This document shows, in pieces, positions 54,093-63,000 of a DNA stretch of 64,000 nt. The notes beneath the pieces are model-generated. The model had not been told where the DNA came from, made no database searches, and saw only the letters and a program-made list of their open reading frames with translations. Within the stretch, counting starts at the first letter, position 1; every line of letters starts with the position of its first letter. The position numbers were made by a program, and so were the translations under genes. Source of the DNA: an uncultured Alkaliphilus sp. (GTDB lineage: Bacteria; Bacillota; Clostridia; Peptostreptococcales; Natronincolaceae); the NCBI GenBank assembly GCA_938074565.1, contig CALJEQ010000030.1, positions 48,935 through 112,934 of the forward strand. Reading direction: 5' to 3'.

Positions 54093-57000
54093 ATGAAGGA
54101 AGAGAAAAAAAATAATAAAAATAATAAAGCAATAAATAACATGGTAGAAAGTATTTATAATTTATCTCCTCTTCAAGAGGGAATGTTATATCATTATATG
54201 ATGGAGAAGGATTCTCATAATTATTTTGTACAAATCTGTATGAAAATAACATGTGAATTTTCCAAAGAAATTGCAGACAAAAGTTTTCAACTTTTATCTG
54301 AAAAGTATAGTGTACTAAGGACATTATTTACCACAAAGATGAAAAAAAGCAGACAGGTAGTACTTAAAAAGAGGAAATTAGAGTTTATTGAAGTTAATAT
54401 AAGGGATATTTCAGTTGACCAGCAGGATGGAGCGATTGATAAGATACTTAAAGATGATGTTGTCCGTGGATTTGACCTTGAAAAAGACTCACTTTTACGG
54501 GCTACATTAATACAAAAAAGCAATGGACAATATATATTTGTTTGGAGTATGCATCATATTATTATAGATGGATGGTGTCTATCCATTTTGTTGGGGGATT
54601 TTCTTAAATATTACTCACAAATGAGTGCGGGTGGTTCCATTGAAAAGTTAAGAGAAAATATTAAGTTGGAACGTATTGATATTCTACCCTATCAAAAATA
54701 TATTGACTGGTTAGAAAAACAAGATCATAAAACAGCATATAACTATTGGGAAAAATTGTTGGAGGGATATTCCAATAATGCCCACATAGAACCTTATTAT
54801 ATAGATAACGAGGAGAACCTACAGAATAAAGAGTATAGCCACACCATAAGAGAAGAAGATTTTAATAAGTTAAAGAAGAAAATTGCTACACAAGGCATGA
54901 CAGTAAGTACAGTTGTCGAGGCAGCCTGGGGATTATTGCTACAGCTTTATACCCATAGTCAAGATGCTGTCTTCGGAAAAGTAGTATCAGGTCGTAATCC
55001 TCAATTACAGGGAATTGAAAAATCCGTAGGTTTATTTATTAATACAATTCCAGTGAGGGTAACAATTAATCAAGATATAACATGTAGAGATCTTTTAAGC
55101 ACATTACGTAGTCAAGCTAATGATAGTTCTTTATATGAGTATTGTTCACTTGCCGAAATACAGAGAAACTCCCAAATGGGAAATAAATTAATTTCATCGG
55201 TATATGCGTTTGAAAATTATTATATAGATTCCAATGTAATTTCTGCCGCCGAGGGTATAAATATAGGTGTTGAAAAAATCCGTGAACAAACCAACTACCC
55301 ATTAACTTTAAGGGCAAGTGCAGACGACACTTTGGATTTATGCTTATTGTATATACCCTCCATGTATAGGGAAGAGGATGTAAGAAATATTCTAATGCAA
55401 CTGGAGTTAATTATAAATGAACTGGTTTATTATCCAGAGAAAAAAGTTATAGATATAAACACCGCCAGTGGGGAGGATAATAAAAGAATTATTGAAGAAT
55501 TTAATGTAACCTCCACCAATTATCCAGAAAAAGCAACAGTTGTTGAATTATTTGAAAAACAAGTAATGGAAACCCCTAATAATATAGCAGTTGGATACAA
55601 TAATGAAGTGTTAACCTATAAGGAGCTAAATAGCAGAGCAAACGCATTAGCAGTACACCTCAAAGTGTTGGGTGTTGGGACGGACAAGTGTGTAGCTGTA
55701 TATATGAAAAAGAGTATTGAAACTATAGTTGGAATAATGGGTATTTTAAAGGCCGGAGGGGCATATGTTCCAATTGATACAGCCTACCCCCATGAACGAG
55801 TTCAATATATATTAAAGGATTGCCAACCTATTGCAATACTCAGCGACAGTTCGTGCTTATCGTGTAACAAGGAAATACCGATTATTAATATAAAAGATGA
55901 AAATGTAGTTAAAAATCTTATGGAAAATGTGAAAAACTTAAAAACTTCTAACAAACCATCGGATCTAGCATACATTATATATACTTCTGGAACTACTGGT
56001 GAGCCTAAGGGGAGTATGATAGAACATAGATCAATAGTAAGATTGGTGAAGAATACAAATTACATAGAGTTAAACCAAGAGACAACTGTTCTACAAACAG
56101 GTGCCATAGCCTTTGATGCATCAACTTTTGAAATTTTTGGGGCATTGTTAAACGGAGGTAAATTATATCTTGCAGATCAAGATATAATTATTAACTACGA
56201 ATTATTAAGGACAACAATTATTGAGAAAAATATAAATACCCTATGGCTTACTTCATCATTGTTTAACCAACTGGTTTCAAAGGATTACAGTATATTTGAT
56301 GGACTTACTTATTTACTTGTGGGGGGTGAAAAACTTTCTGAAAGACACGTAGCCATGTTGAAAAAACATAACAAGAAGATACGTTTTATTAATGGATATG
56401 GACCAACAGAAAATACAACTTTTACAACAACCTATGAAGTTATAGATGGTTTTAGTAATATTCCAATTGGAAAACCTATAGCAAATACTAAAGTATACAT
56501 AATGAAGGGTGACCAGCTTTGTGGAATAGGTATTCCGGGAGAACTGTGTACATCTGGTGTTGGGGTTTCTAGGGGGTATTTAAATTTACAAGAATTGTCA
56601 GCAGAAAAATTTGTAAAAAACCCCTTCGGTGATGGTCATATGTATAGAACTGGTGATTTGGCAAGATGGATGCCAGATGGTAATATACAATACTTTGGTA
56701 GAATGGATGAGCAAGTTAAAATAAGAGGTTTTCGTATTGAGTTGGGGGAAATTGTAAAAGCAATTTGTGGTTATCCCCATATAAAAGATGCAGCAGTTGT
56801 GGCAAAAGATAGTCAAGAAGGATATAAGTATCTATGTGCCTATATAGTTTGTCAAGAAGGACAAAAGGATATTGCCGAGGCAGTGCAAAAGTTTATTAGT
56901 AATAGACTACCTGAATATATGATTCCTACATTATGGAAGGAAATTGAAGTTCTTCCCTTAACTAAAAATGGTAAGCTTGATAAAAAGTCTTTACCTGAAA

Positions 57001-60000
57001 TTGAAGTAATAAGTACAAAAGAATATATCCCACCAGTAACGCCAGAAGAAGTTGTTATTGCAGACATATTTGGTGAAGTGCTGGAGGTTAATGAAGTAGG
57101 GTTAAAGGATGACTTTTTTCAGTTGGGTGGACACAGTCTTAGGGCAATGCGGGTGGTTAATCTAATTGAAGAGCGACTTGGCACGAGAATAACTATAAAA
57201 GATATTTTTCAATATACACAGGTGGAGGAGCTGGCAACCTGTATTGCTAACTACAAAAGAGAATATCAAGATATTCCTAAAGCACCACAAAAAGATGTAT
57301 ATCCAATGTCTTCTGCTCAAAAAAGACTGTATCTTATTAACGAGATAGACCAAACAGGTGTAGCGTATAATATGCCAGTATGTTTGGAAACAGATAGAAA
57401 AATTGACATAAATAAATTAGAAGAAACTTTAAAAAAACTAACAGCAAGACATGAGGCTTTACGAACCAGCTTCCATATAATTGATGGACAAGCAATGCAG
57501 GTTATTTCACAAGAAGATAAAATAAATATGGAGCATGAGAAAGTAGATAAGATAACTGATATAAAAAGTCTGTTATCTAAGTTTGTATGTCCTTTTAACT
57601 TAAGCAAAGCACCGTTATTCCGCTTAAAAGCCATAGAAGGGGAAGACGGAAAAAGTGTACTCTTACTTGATATGCACCATATAATATCCGATGGAATGAG
57701 TATGAACATTTTAACGGAGGAATTTTCTAAGTTATATAACGGAGAAGAATTAAAAGCCCTTAAAGTACAGTACAAGGACTACAGCGAATGGATGAGGACT
57801 AGAGACTTATCTGCACAAGAAGCCTATTGGTTAAAGCAGTATGAAGAAGAGCTACCACTTTTGGATATCCCTTTAGATTACCAAAGACCATTAATGCAAA
57901 GTTTTGAGGGTAAGCGTTTAACTTATAATATAAAAATGGAAACCCGAAGAAAAGTGGAGTCTTTATGCAGTCATATGAAAGTAACAGAATATATGGTGTT
58001 ACTTTCTGCGGTAATGATTACCTTATGTAAGTACGGGAGACAAGAGGATATTGTTATAGGCTCACCAGTGGCAGGAAGAACCCATCGTGATACTGAAAAT
58101 ATGTTGGGAATGTTCGTTAATACGATTGCTATTAGAGGAAAATTATTAAGAGATAAAAGATATATAGACTTTTTAAATGAAATTAAAGAAAGTTGTTTGA
58201 AAGCCTATGAAAACCAAGAATATCCCTTTGAAAATCTAGTGGAGAAGGTGGTGTTCTCAAGGGATATGGCAAGAAATCCACTTTTCGATATACTTTTTGC
58301 ATTGCAAAATAATGAAAAAGTAGATATTAAGGTGGATGGTTTTAGACTATGTGATGGATTAAAAGAGGTGGCAGCAAAGTTTGATTTAAGTATAGATGTA
58401 AGGGTAAGTGACGAAGGATATATTGCAGATTATATCTACTGTACATCTTTATTTAAGGAAGAAAGCATCCATTACTTGGCAGAAAATATAAACACAGTTT
58501 TAGAGGAAATACTTAATAGACCTGAGGAAAAAATAGGTGAGATTAGATTACTAAATGAATTGGATGAACAAGTCATATTAGATAATTTTAATGATAATAA
58601 GATGGCATATCCTTTGGAAAAGACCCTTATGGAGATTTTTCAAGAACAGGTCAATATTAGCCCTAATAAAAAAGCATTGGTGTATGAGGGAAGTAGTCTT
58701 ACTTTTCAACAGATGAATGAGAAGGTCAACCGTCTTGCAAATAAACTAAGGAAATTAGGGATTAAACCAAATGATAAAGTAGCAATTCTTATGGAGAGAA
58801 GTTTAGAAATGATAGTTGCTATTTATGGTGTTTTAAAAGCAGGGGGAGCCTATGTACCAATAGATCCTGCCTACCCAAAGGGTAGAATAGAATATATCTT
58901 AGAGGATTGTAAGGCAAAAGTTATATTAGTAAGTGATATGGGATATGACATTAATACCACAGCTTTAAGGTTGAACTTGAATTCGGATGATGCCTATGAT
59001 GGTTCTATTGACAACCCGAAGAATGTAAATAGTTCGGAAGATTTGGCGTATGTTATATATACATCAGGAACTACTGGAAAACCAAAGGGGGTTATGATAG
59101 AACATAAAGGTGTAGTTAATTTATGTTTTGAACTTAATAGATACATTTTTAGTAATTATGAAGATAATGTGAATGTTGCCTTAATGGCATCATATGTATT
59201 TGATGCTTCTGTTCAACATATTTTTACACCAATACTCTTTGGTCATACATTACATGTTTTATCAGAAGAAACTAAGTCATCAGCTAGAAGGACTTTACAA
59301 TATTTTAATGAGAATAATATCTTGGTTGTGGATGGAACACCTAGCCATTTAAAGTTATTTTTAGAAACTAAAATACATAATTGGAACGTACAGAAACTTG
59401 TTATCGGTGGGGAAGAACTTACACCTACGGTTGTAAGATCGGTTATGGCAATAAATCCTTCTATGGAAATATATAATGTTTATGGTCCAACGGAGACAAC
59501 AGTAGATGCAACTATATATAAATGTACCAACAATATTGAAAATTTAGTTCACTTACCAATCGGTAAGCCCATAGCAAACACTCAAATGTACGTAATAAAC
59601 GATGGACAATTAAGCCCTATAGGTATTCCAGGTGAACTATGTATAGCTGGCGTAGGTTTATCTAGGGGATATTTAAATAAACCAGAGTTAACTACTGAAA
59701 AATTTATTATTAATCCATTTGGAGAAGGTAAACTATACTTAACAGGAGATTTAGCCCGTTGGCTGTCAGATGGAAATATAGAATACTTAGGAAGAATAGA
59801 TGAACAAGTGAAGGTACGTGGCTATCGTATAGAATTAGGTGAAATAGAAAGTGTAATATGTAAACAACAGGGGGTAAAGAATGCCGCTGTTATCGTTAGA
59901 AAAAGTGAAGAAGGTGAAACCCATCTTTTAGCTTATATTGTATGGGAAACTGGTAATGAAGTAACTATGGATAATATCCGACAGTCGGTTGGGCGGGAAC

Positions 60001-63000
60001 TTCCAGAGTATATGTTACCTACATATTGGACAGAAATACCAGAACTTCCGTTGACAAAAAATGGGAAGCTTAACAAGGATGCTCTGCCCGAAATAAAGTT
60101 GATTTACAATAGGGATTACATAGCCCCAAGGACAGAAAAACAAAAGCTTGTGGCAAAGATCTTTGAAGATGTTTTAAGCTTAGAAGGTGTGGGTCTATAT
60201 GACAATTTTTTTGCATTGGGAGGACACAGCTTAAGGGCAATGAGGGTGATTAACCTACTTGAAGAAAAGTTTGGTGTAAGAATAGGGTTGAAGGAAGTGT
60301 TTCAATCACCTACAGTTGAAGGATTAGCCATCCTTTTAGAAAATAATAATGGGCAGAACTATAAACCAATTCCTAAGGTTGAAAAGAAAAATAAATACCC
60401 CATGTCATCCGTCCAAAAGAGATTATATTTAATTAATCAGCTAGATAACACTGGTGTAACCTATAATATGCCTGTATGTTTAGAACTGGAAGGAAAGTTA
60501 GTAAAAGAGAAGATTGAAGTAACCTTAAGGAAGTTAACCATTAGGCATGAAGCATTACGTACAAGTTTTCATATAATAGATGGAGAAGCGTTGCAAATCA
60601 TTTCAGATACTGCCGAAATATCTGTTGAATATACTAGGATTCATAAGTTATCTGAAAAAGATGAAATATTAACTGAATTTGTTAGACCCTTTGATCTTAG
60701 CAAAGCCCCCCTATTAAGACTAAAGGTAGTAGAAGTAGATGATGGGAGCAACTTATTACTTCTAGATGTTCATCACATCATATCCGATGGAATGACAATG
60801 AATATTCTAACAGATGAATTTTCTAGGTTATATAATGGAGAGGAATTAGATGAATTAAGGGTACAATACAAAGATTATAGTGAATGGATGAAAACCCGTA
60901 ATTTACAGGAACAAGAGGAATACTGGTTAAAGGAATTTAGCGATGAAGTTCCAGTGTTGGATATGCCCTTAGACTATACACGACCACAAAATCAAAACTT
61001 TGAAGGAAGTAGAGTTGTCTATAATATTCCAAAGAAAACAAGAAAAGATTTGGTAGCCCTATGTAGCGAAAAAAATGTAACAGAGTATATGGTACTTCTA
61101 TCAGCACTTATGATTACTTTGGGAAAATATAGTAGGCAAGAAGATATTGTGGTGGGCTCCCCTATAGCAGGTAGAACCCATAAAGATACAGAAACTATGT
61201 TTGGTATGTTTGTAAATACTTTGGCAATGAGAGGAAGACCTATTGCTACTAAAGGGTATTCACAATTTTTATCTGAAATAAAAGAGACTTGTCTAAAGGC
61301 ATTTGAGTATCAGGAATATCCTTTTGAGAATCTGGTTGAAAAAATAGTGACTACAAGAGATATGGCAAGAAACCCATTGTTTGACGTAATGTTTGCTGTA
61401 CAAAATAATGAAAATAAGGAATTTAATGCTAATGGCATTAAGGTTCTGAATTCAGATGTAATTAAGGTTGTATCAAAATTTGATCTTGACATTGATATTA
61501 CAAAGATTGATGAAGAATACCAAATTAATTGCACATATTGTACTGAAATTTTTAATGAAGAAAGCATTAAATATTTTATAAAACACTATGTTCATATATT
61601 AAATTATGTTTTAGATAATCCAGACACAAAAATTTCTAAAATATCCCTAATGGATGAAGAAGAAAAAATGATTATAATGGATGAATTTAATTATACTGAT
61701 GCTTACTTTGAGGATATTATCAATAGAAAAACGGTTTTAGAATTGTTTGAAGAGCAGGTTAAAAAAACACCTAATAATATAGCTTTGGAAATACAAGAAA
61801 AATCTATGACCTACGATCAATTGAATAAAAAGGCTAATCAATTGGCGGGTAAGTTACGGCAATTAGGTATAAAACCAAATGATAAGGTTGCAATGATAAC
61901 CGAACGTAGTATAGAAATGATAATTGGTATTTATGCCATTATAAAGTCTGGCGGGGCATATGTAGCAATAGATCCTACATATCCAGTTGATAGGATTTCG
62001 TATATTCTTGAAGATTGTCAGCCAAAAGCTATTTTAATAGGTAATATAGCACCGGCTATTAACAGTAATTATAACATTATTAATGTCTTTGATGAAAATA
62101 TATACACTGGATTAGACACAGACTTGGAAAAAGTAAATTCCATTGATGATTTGGTTTATCTGACTTCCACCTCCGGTTCAACAGGAAAACCTAAAAGTGT
62201 AATGGTTGAAAGAAAAGGATGGACATCCTACGTTTTAGCCTTTGCGAAGGAATTTAATATTTCAGAACAATCGGTTGTGTTACAACAATCCGCCTATAAT
62301 TTTGATACAATTGTTGAAGAATTATTCCCTTCCCATATCAAAGGTGGGAAAGTTGTATTACTACCCCAAGATAGAATTATTGATATGGTAGAGGCATGTA
62401 AATACATTGCAGAAAAAGAAGTTACTGTTATAAGTTGTTCAACTCTAATGCTTAATGAATTTAATAGAATTAATATACCTAATAAGGTGTCACTATATTT
62501 AAATGGTGGAGATACATTAAAATATGAGTATATTAATAACCTACTGAAACATGCAAATGTGGGTAATACTTTTGGTCCTACTGAATGTACCGTATGTACA
62601 GCCTTTTATAATGTAAATAAGGATTCAAATGGTAAAATTCCAGTTGGAAAACCTATAGCTAATACACAGGTTTATATATTAAACGGAGAAGAATTATGTG
62701 GAGTAGGTATGCCAGGGGAACTATACATAGCAGGGGTGGGGGTATCCCGTGGTTATCATAACAGACCAGAACTGAACGCAGAAAAGTTTATTCAAAATAT
62801 TTTCGGTGAAGGTAGAATGTATAGAACTGGTGATTTAGCCCGTTGGTTGCCTGATGGAAATATTGAGTATATGGGACGAATAGATGAACAAGTTAAGATA
62901 AGGGGCTTCCGTGTAGAACTGGGAGAAATAGAGAGTATAATCAGAAGACAGAAGGGTGTAAAAGATGTTGCAGTTGTAGCTAGATCACGTCAAGGTGGAG

